NCBI GenBank assembly: GCA_946402065.1
Contig: CAMIVR010000052.1
Location: forward strand, 1-32,702
Reading direction: 5' to 3'
DNA: 32,702 bases
DNA from: an uncultured Brevibacillus sp.
GTDB lineage: Bacteria > Bacillota > Bacilli > Brevibacillales > Brevibacillaceae
The notes under the pieces were generated by a model. The model saw only the letters and a list, made by a program, of their open reading frames with translations, searched no databases and was not told the DNA's origin. Position numbers and translations under genes: made by a program. Numbering within the stretch: position 1 is the first letter of the stretch; the number at the start of each line of letters is the position of its first letter. Positions 25,111 through 32,702 of the stretch are shown here, in pieces.

Positions 25111-26169
25111 GTGAAAATGGAAGTACCGGTTCAGTATATGATCGAAGCTTTTACCAGTCTCGCACAGATTCCCAGCCCGACGGGGAATGCCAGCAAAGCG
25201 ATCCAGTGGGTACAGGAAGCGTTCGAGCAGTTGGGCTACACCGTGACACGCACAAACAAAGGCTCTGTCATGGTGTCGATCAAGGGCGAGAACGATCGGC
25301 AGCACCGCTTGCTGACAGCCCATGTCGATACGCTGGGTGCAATGGTAAAAGAGATTAAGAGCAATGGCAGACTGCGTTTGACCAATATTGGCGGTTTTAC
25401 CTGGAATGCTGTGGAAGGCGAATACTGTCAGATCGAAGCGGCGGATGGCCGCATGTTTACCGGGACGATTTTGACCACGCAAGCTTCTGTTCATGTGTAT
25501 GGGCGCGAGGCAGGCAAACTGGAGCGGACCGAGAGCGTGATGGAAGTGCGTCTCGATGAGCGGGTCACGAGCAAGCAGGACGTGCTTGACCTCGGGATCA
25601 ATGTCGGCGATTTTGTCTCCTTTGATCCGCGCGTCACTGTAACGGAGAGTGGATTTATCAAGTCCCGCCATCTCGACGACAAGGCAAGCGTAGCAATTAT
25701 ATTGGGTGTCATGAAGCAACTGAAAGAATCGGGTATCGAGCTACCATTCACCACTCATTTCTATATATGTAATAATGAGGAAATAGGTTATGGCGCCAAT
25801 TCAAATATCCCCGAGAAGACGGTCGAATACCTGGCTGTGGACATGGGGGCAATCGGTGAAGGGCAGACGACGGATGAATACTGTGTCTCGATTTGCGCAA
25901 AAGACTCGTCCGGTCCTTACCACTATGGCTTCCGCAAGCATCTGACAGCACTCGCGGAACAGCTCGGGCTGAACTACCAGGTCGATATTTACCCGAGCTA
26001 CAATTCAGATGCCAGTGCCGCACTGCGCGCAGGCTTTGACATCGTTCACGGTCTGGTCGGTCCCGGCGTAGATGCGTCGCATTCATTTGAACGAACACAC
26101 CGCGATGCGTTTGAAAATACGGGCAAGCTGCTGCTTGCGTACCTGCAGTCAAAAGAATTGGCTGAGTAA
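25111..26169 (+). CDS. M42-family metallopeptidase (glutamyl aminopeptidase-like)
   Basis: This roughly 352-residue cytoplasmic aminopeptidase uses two metal ions. Ligands are visible as His in TAHVDTLGAM, the bridging Asp in RHLDDKAS, the catalytic/metal Glu pair in CNNEEIGYG, Asp in VDMGAIGEG, and His in DASHSFERTH. The start is uncertain. GTG 25111 has caggggat at useful spacing; ATG 25117 is next. ATG 25102 has its SD abutting the codon, and ATG 25075 has none. The methyltransferase gene follows after 17 bases and is likely cotranscribed. Confidence 0.88.
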   Translation: MKMEVPVQYMIEAFTSLAQIPSPTGNASKAIQWVQEAFEQLGYTVTRTNKGSVMVSIKGENDRQHRLLTAHVDTLGAMVKEIKSNGRLRLTNIGGFTWNAVEGEYCQIEAADGRMFTGTILTTQASVHVYGREAGKLERTESVMEVRLDERVTSKQDVLDLGINVGDFVSFDPRVTVTESGFIKSRHLDDKASVAIILGVMKQLKESGIELPFTTHFYICNNEEIGYGANSNIPEKTVEYLAVDMGAIGEGQTTDEYCVSICAKDSSGPYHYGFRKHLTALAEQLGLNYQVDIYPSYNSDASAALRAGFDIVHGLVGPGVDASHSFERTHRDAFENTGKLLLAYLQSKELAE

Positions 26170-26186
26170 GGAGAGTCACAGTACTG

Positions 26187-26954
26187 ATGAGCCAAAACAA
26201 CATGTATCGCTGGGCGGACTACTATGATCTTACCCAAAGAGGAGTGGCTGGAGATATTCCCTTTTACGTAGAGATGGCCAAACAAATACAGGGTGACGTT
26301 TTGGACTTGGCTTGCGGCACAGGCCGTCTGAGCATTCCGATCGCCCAGGCCGGACTTTCTGTGACCGGTCTTGATTTGTCTGTCGATATGCTGCGACGTG
26401 CAGAGCAAAAGGCAGCGGAGGCTGGCGTTTCGGAGGCCATAGCGTTTTTGCAAGGGGACATGCGCAAGTTTGATCTGCAAAAGACGTTTCCGCTGATCAT
26501 GATTCCGTTTCGCTCCTTTCTGCATCTTTTGCACATTCATGATCAGATGAAAGCGCTAACCTGTATACGTCAGCATCTTGCACCCGGCGGCAAATTTGTC
26601 ATGAATGTATTTGTCCCAAACATTTCCCATCTGTATGAAGAAAGCGAGAAAATGTCGCTGCGTGGCATGGTCCCGCTGGACAGTGGGGAACAAATTGCGA
26701 TGTGGGATTACACCCTGTACGATCACTTTCAACAGTTGGCCGAGGTTACACGAACGTATGAGCGGATTAGTCCGCAAGGGGTCGTGACGGAGAAAATCGT
26801 TGGCAGGTTTACGCTTCGCTACATATTTCCCGCCGAGCTGCATCACCTGCTGCGTTTAAACGGGTTTAAAGTCGTACAGCGCTATGGCTCCTTTGACAAG
26901 GCGCCGTTTGACGGACGGAGCAGTGAGCTGATCATTATTGCCGAAGCGATCTAG
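26187..26954 (+). CDS. Class I SAM-dependent methyltransferase
   Basis: This 255-residue protein has the SAM-binding motif I VLDLACGTGRLSIPIA (about residues 36-51), motif II DLSVDMLRRA, and QGDMRKFDL, typical of the methyltransferase_25/11 clan. The acceptor is unknown. aaggagag precedes the ATG. Cotranscription with the peptidase does not reveal a joint function. Confidence 0.88.
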   Translation: MSQNNMYRWADYYDLTQRGVAGDIPFYVEMAKQIQGDVLDLACGTGRLSIPIAQAGLSVTGLDLSVDMLRRAEQKAAEAGVSEAIAFLQGDMRKFDLQKTFPLIMIPFRSFLHLLHIHDQMKALTCIRQHLAPGGKFVMNVFVPNISHLYEESEKMSLRGMVPLDSGEQIAMWDYTLYDHFQQLAEVTRTYERISPQGVVTEKIVGRFTLRYIFPAELHHLLRLNGFKVVQRYGSFDKAPFDGRSSELIIIAEAI

Positions 26955-27014
26955 CATATCGTGAAATTCGCTGTCGATTTCCGGGGAAATAAATACAACG
27001 AGGGGGAGTAGAGG

Positions 27015-27572
27015 ATGAAGATTTACACGAAAACTGGCGACAAGGGACAGACGTCATTAGTCTATGGCAAGCGGGTGTCAAAATACGACGGTCGTGTGGA
27101 TGCATATGGTACGTGTGATGAAGCCAATTCTGCCATCGGAATGGGAGTTTCCTTGCTGCCTGCAGGAGAGGAATGGGCCGAACTGTTGAACGTTCTGCAT
27201 GTCGTGCAAACGAAGCTGTTTCACATCGGTGCAGAGCTGGCGACACCGGAAGGCAAAGAGGTGGGCTGGCCGATCAGGGAGGCTGACGTGGAGATGTTGG
27301 AACAGCAAATCGATTTGCTCGATGCCAAGCTCCCGGTGTTGAAAAATTTTGTCCTGCCAGGCGGACACCCTGCGGCCAGCGCTTTTCACGTGGCGCGAAC
27401 AGTCGTCAGAAGGGCGGAGCGCAGATCTGTCCAGGTTGCGGAACAGGAGCATGTCAATCCGGTTGTCATCAAGTACTTGAATCGCTTGTCCGACTACTTG
27501 TTTGTGCTGGCGAGATTCGTAAATTTGCAAACAGGGCATACAGAGTTGAACTTGCATGAGGAAATCAAATAG
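27015..27572 (+). CDS. pduO: Cob(I)yrinic acid a,c-diamide adenosyltransferase, PduO-type
   Basis: This 185-residue enzyme transfers the adenosyl group of ATP to reduced cobalt to make adenosylcobalamin. The N-terminal ATP-binding MKIYTKTGDKGQTSL, then the helical core GTCDEANSAIG, FVLPGG and ARTVVRRAER, and YLNRLSDYLFVLAR near the C-terminus are all diagnostic of the PduO family. agggggagtagagg precedes the ATG. Nothing else for cobalamin is nearby except gsaB, which feeds tetrapyrrole synthesis. A T-rich segment near 27625-27632 after weak pairing may end the transcript. Confidence 0.95.
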   Translation: MKIYTKTGDKGQTSLVYGKRVSKYDGRVDAYGTCDEANSAIGMGVSLLPAGEEWAELLNVLHVVQTKLFHIGAELATPEGKEVGWPIREADVEMLEQQIDLLDAKLPVLKNFVLPGGHPAASAFHVARTVVRRAERRSVQVAEQEHVNPVVIKYLNRLSDYLFVLARFVNLQTGHTELNLHEEIK

Positions 27573-27730
27573 TCAATCACGAGAGCGCGGTTGTCGAGGA
27601 CAGGCACAATTCCCGGCTTCCCGCTTTTTTCTTCGGGGAAAAGGGGGAAGTGTGCAGTCTGCCAGCGTTTGTCCATTTTTGTCCGCAAACGGGGAAATGG
27701 AGAAAGTTTGGCGAGCTAGCGCGTATTAGG

Positions 27731-27739
27731 TGTTATAAT
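27731..27739 (+). promoter_or_regulatory. Extended -10 promoter of nth
   Basis: TGTTATAAT combines TGn with a perfect TATAAT (27734-27739), 27 bases before the nth start; no -35 recognised. This is close for a leader containing an SD but feasible. Confidence 0.45.
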
Positions 27740-27765
27740 GGAAAAGAAGAGGGGGCGAGGAAGAG

Positions 27766-28473
27766 ATGGAACAACAATCACATACACCGGCAAAAGAGGC
27801 CAAGCCAAAAGCGCCGACACGCAGCAAGCGGGTCCCTGTCGAACAGATTTTGACAACACTGCATTCATTATATCCGGATGCTCACTGTGAGCTGAATTTT
27901 ACTTCTCCCTTCGAGTTGCTGTTGGCCACGATCTTGTCGGCGCAATGCACAGACAAGCGAGTGAATGAAATTACCGCGCCGCTTTTTGCCAAATATAACA
28001 AAGCCGAAGATTACTTACATCTTACACAAGTCGAGATGGAAGAATATATAAAAGGATTGGGCCTGTACAAAAACAAGAGCAAAAATATACTGGAGACCTG
28101 TCGAATCCTCTACGAAAAGTACAATGGAGAGGTTCCGCAAAGCCATAAAGAGCTGGAGGCATTGCCCGGTGTTGGCAGAAAAACGGCCAATGTCGTCTTG
28201 TCCAACGCTTTTGGCGTCCCGGCCATTGCGGTCGATACGCATGTTTTCCGCGTTGCCAATCGCCTTGGGCTGGCCAAAAGCGATAACGTCGATGAGACAG
28301 AAAAGCAACTGATGAAACGGATTCCGCGTGAACAGTGGTCAGATGCGCACCATTGGCTGATTTGGCACGGCAGGCGAGTCTGTACGGCCCGCAGTCCGAA
28401 GTGCAGCGAATGCCCACTCCGGGAAAATTGTCAATACGCCAGGGCAGAAGCCAAAAAAGCGAAGCGGTCATAG
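27766..28473 (+). CDS. nth: Endonuclease III
   Basis: This 235-residue DNA glycosylase/AP lyase removes oxidised pyrimidines in base excision repair. The helix-hairpin-helix LPGVGRKTANVVL contains the catalytic Lys, VDTHVFRVANRLG has the catalytic Asp, and CTARSPKCSECPLRENC is the C-x6-C-x2-C-x5-C 4Fe-4S loop. An N-terminal extension of about 20 residues, rich in Lys and Pro, precedes the usual start. SD gggggcgagg lies before the ATG. Confidence 0.96.
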   Translation: MEQQSHTPAKEAKPKAPTRSKRVPVEQILTTLHSLYPDAHCELNFTSPFELLLATILSAQCTDKRVNEITAPLFAKYNKAEDYLHLTQVEMEEYIKGLGLYKNKSKNILETCRILYEKYNGEVPQSHKELEALPGVGRKTANVVLSNAFGVPAIAVDTHVFRVANRLGLAKSDNVDETEKQLMKRIPREQWSDAHHWLIWHGRRVCTARSPKCSECPLRENCQYARAEAKKAKRS

Positions 28474-28524
28474 CCAGCCAACCTCAAAAAAGCTTGGAAG
28501 TTGCTGGCCGACATGGAAAGGATA

Positions 28525-28554
28525 TTGACACGGCTAACAAAATAGCCGTACACT
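28525..28554 (+). promoter_or_regulatory. Sigma-A promoter of perR
   Basis: A perfect TTGACA (28525-28530) is 18 bases from TACACT (28549-28554). Transcription would start near 28561, within the PerR box, about 75 bases before perR. Confidence 0.6.
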
Positions 28555-28557
28555 TAT

Positions 28558-28572
28558 TTATAACAATTCTTA
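28558..28572. promoter_or_regulatory. PerR box upstream of perR
   Basis: TTATAACAATTCTTA matches the TTATAATnATTATAA consensus at 11 of 14 defined positions and sits just after the -10, as expected for an autorepressed gene. PerR autoregulation is known in B. subtilis. Confidence 0.6.
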
Positions 28573-28634
28573 GAAAATCTTTGTTATTATTTAGAGTAAC
28601 AAGGCGTTCTCTATACTGTGAGGTGCACGACGAT

Positions 28635-29072
28635 ATGACGCAGCGTGTCGAGAGAGCTGTAGAAATTTTGAAGCATACGGGTGTACGCATGACTCCGCAG
28701 CGTCATGCGATACTTGCATACTTGCTTGAGACGATGAACCATCCGACAGCCGATGAAATTTACAAGGCGCTGGAAGGTCGATTTCCCAATATGAGTGTGG
28801 CGACGATATATAACAACCTGCGAGTCTTTAAGGAAGCCGGGTTGGTGAAAGAGTTAACCTACGGCGATGCATCCAGCCGTTTCGACGCGAATGTTCAGGA
28901 AGAGCATTATCACGTAATCTGTTCGGGCTGCGGTGCGATCCGCGATTTTCAATTTCCTTACTTGAGCGATGCAGAGCTGGCCGCTGCCAGTTCAGCCGGG
29001 TTTAAGGTGCTGGGCCATCGCATGGAAGTGTACGGCCTATGCGAAGAGTGCCAGAAGCAACAATCCCACTAA
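28635..29072 (+). CDS. perR: Peroxide-responsive repressor PerR
   Basis: This 145-residue Fur-family repressor senses H2O2 by metal-catalysed oxidation of its histidines. The DNA-binding winged helix (TPQRHAILAYL, MSVATIYNNLRVFKEAG) is followed by the regulatory metal site (His36, Asp84, His91, His93, Asp104) and the structural zinc site (Cys96, Cys99, Cys136, Cys139). Length equals that of B. subtilis PerR. gaggtg precedes ATG 28635; the upstream in-frame ATG at 28335 lies inside nth and adds unrelated residues. bcp, 7.6 kb away, is a plausible functional partner. Confidence 0.95.
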   Translation: MTQRVERAVEILKHTGVRMTPQRHAILAYLLETMNHPTADEIYKALEGRFPNMSVATIYNNLRVFKEAGLVKELTYGDASSRFDANVQEEHYHVICSGCGAIRDFQFPYLSDAELAAASSAGFKVLGHRMEVYGLCEECQKQQSH

Positions 29073-29084
29073 AAATGACAGACA

Positions 29085-29126
29085 AACAGGCGCACGGAGT
29101 CGATCCGATGTGCCTGTTCGCTTTTT
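29085..29126 (+). terminator. Terminator of perR
   Basis: Arms aacaggc (29085-29091) and gcctgtt (29112-29118), with partial inner pairing gga/tcc, are followed by cgcttttt. Confidence 0.6.
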
Positions 29127-29172
29127 CAACAGGTAAGTTCGTCCACTTTCAGATTGTTCAGTTTTGAAAAAT

Positions 29173-29202
29173 TTGTCATAAGGTTGTAGAAAAGTGTATA
29201 CT
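29173..29202 (+). promoter_or_regulatory. Sigma-A promoter of the GH18 gene
   Basis: TTGTCA (29173-29178) and TATACT (29197-29202) are 18 bases apart, about 65 bases before the GTG start. Confidence 0.6.
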
Positions 29203-29267
29203 CATTTATGATCAAATGGAGACCTGACACCCTCATTGTGAGGAGAAAAACGCAAGGAGGGACATTC

Positions 29268-31013
29268 GTGAGTGTACCTTTACGTGTTCAACCACGGCCC
29301 AAACGAAAAAACAAGCTGATAAAGCCGATGCTTATGCTGCTTCTGTTCTTCTGTCTCGTCGCTGTGACCATCTGGTACTGGATCACCTATCAAGCAGCTT
29401 CGACGGAGCATGTGGCACCTTACGATGGCCGACAGCACGTCATTGTCTACCAGGGAGAAGCATTTCCCCAATCGTTTCAACTCGTAGACGACCAGGTTCT
29501 GCTGCCGATTGACTTTATTAAAGAACACATAGATCCTGCGATTTTTTGGGACGAACCTACTGCGTCAGTGATCGTGACCACCAAGGATAAAGTTTTGCGG
29601 ATGCCAAGCGAGCAAGTCGTCGCGTATTTGAACAAGACTCCTGTCGATTTGAAAATCCCGGTAAAACAGCAAGAGGGAACCGTGTACATACCTTACGAGC
29701 CACTGGAAAAGCTGTATCCGTTCCAGGTGCAGTATGTCGCGTCGACAGGGACGGTAATCGTTGAAAAGGCCGGCTACTCCGTTCAACAAGGGAAAACTGC
29801 CGATGGAGAGGATCAGCAGGAACCGCAACCGTTGCGCACAGGGCCGTCGCGAAAACAGCCGATCGTCGGGGAGCTGGCACCTGGCAGCGAAGTCGACCTG
29901 CTGGGAGAAGAAGCGGGCTGGTATCGAGTCCAAACAGCAGATGGCCTGACCGGCTTTTTGCCGAAAGAGTCAGTCAGTTTGACACAAATCAGACAGTCGC
30001 TTGCCGAACGGCCAAACGAAAAACAAAATGCTGTCTGGAGCCCTCTCGGAAAACCAATCGTGCTTGCCTGGGAACAGGTGGCCAGCAAAAATCCGAATAC
30101 GGCCAATATTGCGGATATGGCCGCTGTAAACGTCGTTTCCCCTACGTGGTTTGAGCTGTTGGATGACAAAGGCACGATCGGCAACAAAGCGGACCCCGCT
30201 TACGTAAAGTGGGCCCATAGCAAAGGCTACAAAGTCTGGGGGCTCGTAACCAACGGATTCAATCCCGATTGGACCAAAGCTGTGCTCGCCAGCTATGAGT
30301 TGCGGGAAAAAATGGTCGCTCAAATTTTGCAGTACGCCAATATGTACGATCTGGACGGAATTAATCTTGATTTCGAGAACGTCTACCTGGATGAAAAAGC
30401 CCGACTTGTGCAATTTGTCCGCGAGCTGGCTCCATACCTGCATGAACAGGGGTTGGCACTGTCGATGGATGTGACGATCAAATCGACGAGTGATCGCTGG
30501 TCCCGTTTCTACGACCGGGCCGAGCTGGCCAAAGTTGTCGACTACATGGCAGTCATGACGTATGATGAGCATCCCGCAGCCAGTCAAGTATCCGGCTCTG
30601 TCGCTTCGCTTCCCTGGGTAGAAAACGGCATGCTGGGCGTGCTCGAAGAGGTTCCGCGGGAAAAACTGCTGCTGGGTGTGCCGTTTTACACGCGCTTATG
30701 GAAAGAAGTGAAGCAGGCGGACGGTACGGTCAAAGTATCTTCCAAGGCGCTTTCCATGCCGACTGCCCAAAAGTGGGTGGAGGAGCGGAAGCTGACGCCG
30801 CAGCTTGATGAAGCAACAGGCCAGCAATTTGTCAGTTACAAGGATCCGGCAGACGGGGCTACGTATAAAATGTGGCTGGAGGACGCGACGTCCATGGAAA
30901 AACGCGTCGCGCTTGCGAAGAAGTACAATCTGGCCGGGTTGGCCGCATGGCGTCGGGGATATGAGACCGATGACATCTGGACGTCAATTGACAAAGGATT
31001 CCAGCAACGGTAA
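29268..31013 (+). CDS. Membrane-anchored GH18 family glycosidase with stalk-like and SH3 domains
   Basis: This 581-residue protein starts with a basic cytoplasmic segment and one membrane helix (about residues 21-42). A copper-amine-oxidase N-like region (about 55-170), a bacterial SH3 segment (about 200-240, ELAPGSEVDLLGEEAGWYRV) and a GH18 barrel (about 262-580) follow. The barrel has DGINLDFE at 363-370 with the catalytic Glu370, and WVENGMLG, LLGVPFYTR and GLAAWRRGYE later, as in YaaH/YvbX-like spore or cell-wall glycosidases. Hydrolysis of N-acetylglucosamine-containing polymer at the cell surface or cortex is likely. GTG 29268 follows aaggaggg; the open frame to 29208 lacks an SD. Confidence 0.9.
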   Translation: MSVPLRVQPRPKRKNKLIKPMLMLLLFFCLVAVTIWYWITYQAASTEHVAPYDGRQHVIVYQGEAFPQSFQLVDDQVLLPIDFIKEHIDPAIFWDEPTASVIVTTKDKVLRMPSEQVVAYLNKTPVDLKIPVKQQEGTVYIPYEPLEKLYPFQVQYVASTGTVIVEKAGYSVQQGKTADGEDQQEPQPLRTGPSRKQPIVGELAPGSEVDLLGEEAGWYRVQTADGLTGFLPKESVSLTQIRQSLAERPNEKQNAVWSPLGKPIVLAWEQVASKNPNTANIADMAAVNVVSPTWFELLDDKGTIGNKADPAYVKWAHSKGYKVWGLVTNGFNPDWTKAVLASYELREKMVAQILQYANMYDLDGINLDFENVYLDEKARLVQFVRELAPYLHEQGLALSMDVTIKSTSDRWSRFYDRAELAKVVDYMAVMTYDEHPAASQVSGSVASLPWVENGMLGVLEEVPREKLLLGVPFYTRLWKEVKQADGTVKVSSKALSMPTAQKWVEERKLTPQLDEATGQQFVSYKDPADGATYKMWLEDATSMEKRVALAKKYNLAGLAAWRRGYETDDIWTSIDKGFQQR

Positions 31014-31031
31014 CGGCGATACGTTCGATAC

Positions 31032-31067
31032 AAAAAACCACCTGGTTCGTTTTTCAGGTGGTTTTTT
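31032..31067. terminator. Bidirectional terminator between convergent genes
   Basis: Arms aaaaaaccacctg (31032-31044) and caggtggtttttt (31055-31067) form 13 pairs, with A and T runs at both ends. It serves the GH18 gene and ygzB. Confidence 0.88.
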
Positions 31068-31070
31068 CGT

Positions 31071-31427
31071 TCAGGTATTGCTCTGCGGCGTTTGCTCGTC
31101 CGCGAGAGAGAGCGGTTGTCCGCAAAACATGCAGGCGTCTTCTTTTCCCAGCATTTTCGTAACTTTTTTACACGTTGGGCATTCGACTTGCGCGGCTGAC
31201 ATCGAGACCATGCCGGTAATCATGAACAATACCGTTGCAACCATCATCAAAATAAACCCGATCAGGAGCAGAGATGTCATCAACAAAATGGAGCCTTTTA
31301 AAAAGGAGCCAAAATATCCTGCAAAAAAAGCGTATCCCACGTACATCAGCACAATGCCAATACCGATACACCAGTTTGCCCATGTGCGCATGCGCTTGAT
31401 TTTATTTAGCCGATCCGTATTTTTCAT
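31071..31427 (-). CDS. ygzB: YgzB-family membrane protein with C-terminal zinc ribbon
   Basis: This 118-residue protein has two membrane segments (about residues 19-38 and 45-72) and a C-terminal zinc ribbon CPTCKK...CMFCGQ. The WANWCIGIGIVLMYVGY region matches YgzB of Bacillus, which also sits next to perR. Its function is unknown. gggagga precedes the ATG. It is convergent with the GH18 gene and divergent from ygxA. Confidence 0.93.
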   Translation of the reverse strand: MKNTDRLNKIKRMRTWANWCIGIGIVLMYVGYAFFAGYFGSFLKGSILLMTSLLLIGFILMMVATVLFMITGMVSMSAAQVECPTCKKVTKMLGKEDACMFCGQPLSLADEQTPQSNT

Positions 31428-31569
31428 CGTTCATTCCTCCCAACGGTTAGTATAACATAAGCCATTCAAAAAACATCCATGTTCAATGATTCGCCCTTTT
31501 AAAGGAGGAACTTGCTGAGTGATGTAGAATCCTTATTTTCAGTTAACCAAGAAACAGGGGGGTGCTGGG

Positions 31570-32445
31570 ATGGCTTTGGACTTGGGTACGTATACAGCGA
31601 GACTTTTGCAAGACGATCTCGTTTTGTCTGTATTGGTGCTAAATAATCAAACGATGACGGGTCTGCCGTACAGTGCTGATCACATGTTCTTGGTTATTCT
31701 GAATACGGCTGAATTGCAATGTGAGATCCGAAACGTGGCTACTGATCATGAAAGCATCGTGGAATTGAAAATCAGCAGATGGCAATTGGAATCCTGGGCA
31801 ATCCAAGGGGTTGGGGAGCAAATGGCAGTATTCATTGCCAATTCGGAAATCATTATGGACAAGGAAGATTACATCAAAACGTATCGCGAACGGTTAAAAC
31901 GCTTTACAGCCAAATGGACGAAACGTAAAATATGCAGGGAATACTCGGGTGTACTCCGTCACTATCTCAATGCAAAAGAGCTGTTCCAGCGGCAATTGAC
32001 CCTGGACGCATATCAAGCAGTTCTCAATGCGCTGCAAGGCTGGGCGAGGATTGCGATTTATCAGGCGGGCGAGCTTCCCGGAACGTCTATCTGGATGCAG
32101 GTCAAACAGATTGACCCGTCAGTCTACAAGCTGTATGAAGAACTGGTAGCCAGTCACGAGCCGTTTGAAAAGCGCGTCGAGCTGCTGTTGTTACCTGTAG
32201 AGTTTAGTGTAATGTCGCAAATGAAAACGTGCACGCAGCTCATAATCGATATTATGCAAACAGAAAACCGTCCCTGGTTTATTACCGAGCTGTTGCAGCA
32301 TCCAGACTTGAGTAAGGAGGATATCGATATTTGCTTACTGCTGGAGAAGATGGCGAAGCGTTCACTTGTCGCCGAAGTAAAGGTAACAAAGGAAGAGGGG
32401 CACTTATACGAAAAGGGCTATTTGCTGACGTGTGGTTCAGTCTAA
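31570..32445 (+). CDS. ygxA: Nucleotidyltransferase-like protein YgxA
   Basis: This 291-residue protein has an N-terminal degenerate nucleotidyltransferase-like region (FLVILNTAEL, about 40-50) and a helical HEPN-like middle with EYSGVLRHYLNAKELFQRQLTLDAYQAVLNALQGWARI. It ends in a winged-helix-like segment (about 230-290). It resembles YgxA, located between perR-ygzB and an rrn operon in B. subtilis. No canonical NT active-site GS motif was seen, so catalysis is doubtful. caggggggtgctggg precedes the ATG. Another better SD (aaaggagg, 31501-31508) lies upstream of an overlapping frame. Confidence 0.88.
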   Translation: MALDLGTYTARLLQDDLVLSVLVLNNQTMTGLPYSADHMFLVILNTAELQCEIRNVATDHESIVELKISRWQLESWAIQGVGEQMAVFIANSEIIMDKEDYIKTYRERLKRFTAKWTKRKICREYSGVLRHYLNAKELFQRQLTLDAYQAVLNALQGWARIAIYQAGELPGTSIWMQVKQIDPSVYKLYEELVASHEPFEKRVELLLLPVEFSVMSQMKTCTQLIIDIMQTENRPWFITELLQHPDLSKEDIDICLLLEKMAKRSLVAEVKVTKEEGHLYEKGYLLTCGSV

Positions 32446-32493
32446 ACGGCAAATATGCAGTTCAGTAAGCGGAAAAATCTTTTAAAAAAACTA

Positions 32494-32523
32494 TTGACTC
32501 TAACTAGTCGAACATGCTATATT
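32494..32523 (+). promoter_or_regulatory. rRNA operon promoter P1
   Basis: TTGACT (32494-32499) and TATATT (32518-32523) are 18 bases apart, in AT-rich DNA with an upstream A/T tract (32476-32493) that could act as an UP element. Confidence 0.7.
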
Positions 32524-32541
32524 AACAAACGTCGCTCCTGC

Positions 32542-32560
32542 TTTATCGTTGAACGATAAA
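32542..32560. repeat. Palindrome between rRNA promoters P1 and P2
   Basis: TTTATCGTT and AACGATAAA flank a single G. It lies 19 bases after the P1 -10 and 17 bases before the P2 -35, a position where a protein could affect either promoter. Its role is unknown. Confidence 0.45.
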
Positions 32561-32576
32561 AAATAAGATAAAATTG

Positions 32577-32606
32577 TTGACTCAGCAGGCGTAGATATGA
32601 TATACT
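32577..32606 (+). promoter_or_regulatory. rRNA operon promoter P2
   Basis: TTGACT (32577-32582) and TATACT (32601-32606) are 18 bases apart. P1 and P2 in tandem before a boxA leader are characteristic of rrn operons. Confidence 0.8.
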
Positions 32607-32650
32607 AAGATAGTCGCTGTCGTGAGGTGGTAAACGCCTAACAGCACAAA

Positions 32651-32702
32651 AGTGTTCTTTGAAAACTGAACAGCGAAGCGTTTTATAGTAATAAATCACT
32701 AG
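32651..32702 (+). other. rRNA operon leader with boxA-like antitermination signal
   Basis: The segment agtgttctttgaaaactg (32651-32668) and the following gaacagcgaagcg match the pre-16S leader common in Bacillales, with boxA-like TGTTCTTTGAAAA. The mature 16S rRNA is expected to begin a few tens to about a hundred bases beyond the window's edge. Confidence 0.8.

Noticed and set aside
24952..25719. Minus-strand open frame of 255 codons opposite the M42 peptidase.
   Set aside because: Shadow of the peptidase coding strand; no recognisable domain or SD.

Overview
The window looks like a chromosomal segment of a spore-forming Bacillales bacterium, most likely a Brevibacillus or close Paenibacillaceae relative. 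This is inferred from moderately high GC coding sequence, AGGAGG-type ribosome binding sites, and gene order. The right part carries perR, ygzB, ygxA and then the promoters and leader of an rRNA operon, which is the order next to a Bacillus subtilis rrn operon. gsaB and bcp, which accompany perR in B. subtilis, are also present but further away. No genome comparison could be run.

Left part (1-8700, all minus strand): a ComER-like ProC-family protein; a YugP-type membrane zinc metallopeptidase; the 1514-residue glutamate synthase large subunit, with a cre site upstream and no small subunit beside it; a small 46-residue basic protein missed by ordinary ORF length cutoffs, followed by a composite hairpin; and the GsaB paralogue of glutamate-1-semialdehyde aminomutase.

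8700-14430: a three-gene ABC-2 type exporter (ATPase plus two permeases, plus strand) faces a two-gene minus-strand unit, a PotD-like lipoprotein and a YtcJ-like amidohydrolase, across a bidirectional terminator.

14430-16340: an AT-rich island unlike its surroundings. It encodes a secreted 294-residue protein whose C-terminus becomes cysteine rich. A second frame overlaps its end and encodes 42 residues with 10 cysteines. A small four-segment membrane protein follows. I read this as a disulfide-rich bacteriocin-like precursor, split by a +1 frame change or organised as two overlapping genes, with a candidate immunity protein. It is the most novel element in the window.

16340-18300: an FMN riboswitch with its terminator controls ribU (riboflavin ECF transporter S component), followed by an AlkZ-related winged-helix protein.

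18294-22133: a zone of gene decay. A DinB-family gene and an ArsR-family regulator are joined head to head, each lacking its 5' end; a HAD phosphatase lacks its middle; a two-domain nitrilase has lost its catalytic centre and reads in frame into glcD. Intact genes in the same zone are a winged-helix regulator and the peroxiredoxin bcp. A perfect 20-bp inverted repeat lies just before the nitrilase remnant.

22134-32702: glcD-glcF (glycolate oxidase), an M42-type aminopeptidase with a methyltransferase, a PduO-type cobalamin adenosyltransferase, endonuclease III, perR with a probable autoregulatory PerR box, a membrane-anchored GH18 protein, convergent ygzB, ygxA, and two tandem promoters with a boxA-like leader for an rRNA operon whose 16S gene should start just beyond the right edge.
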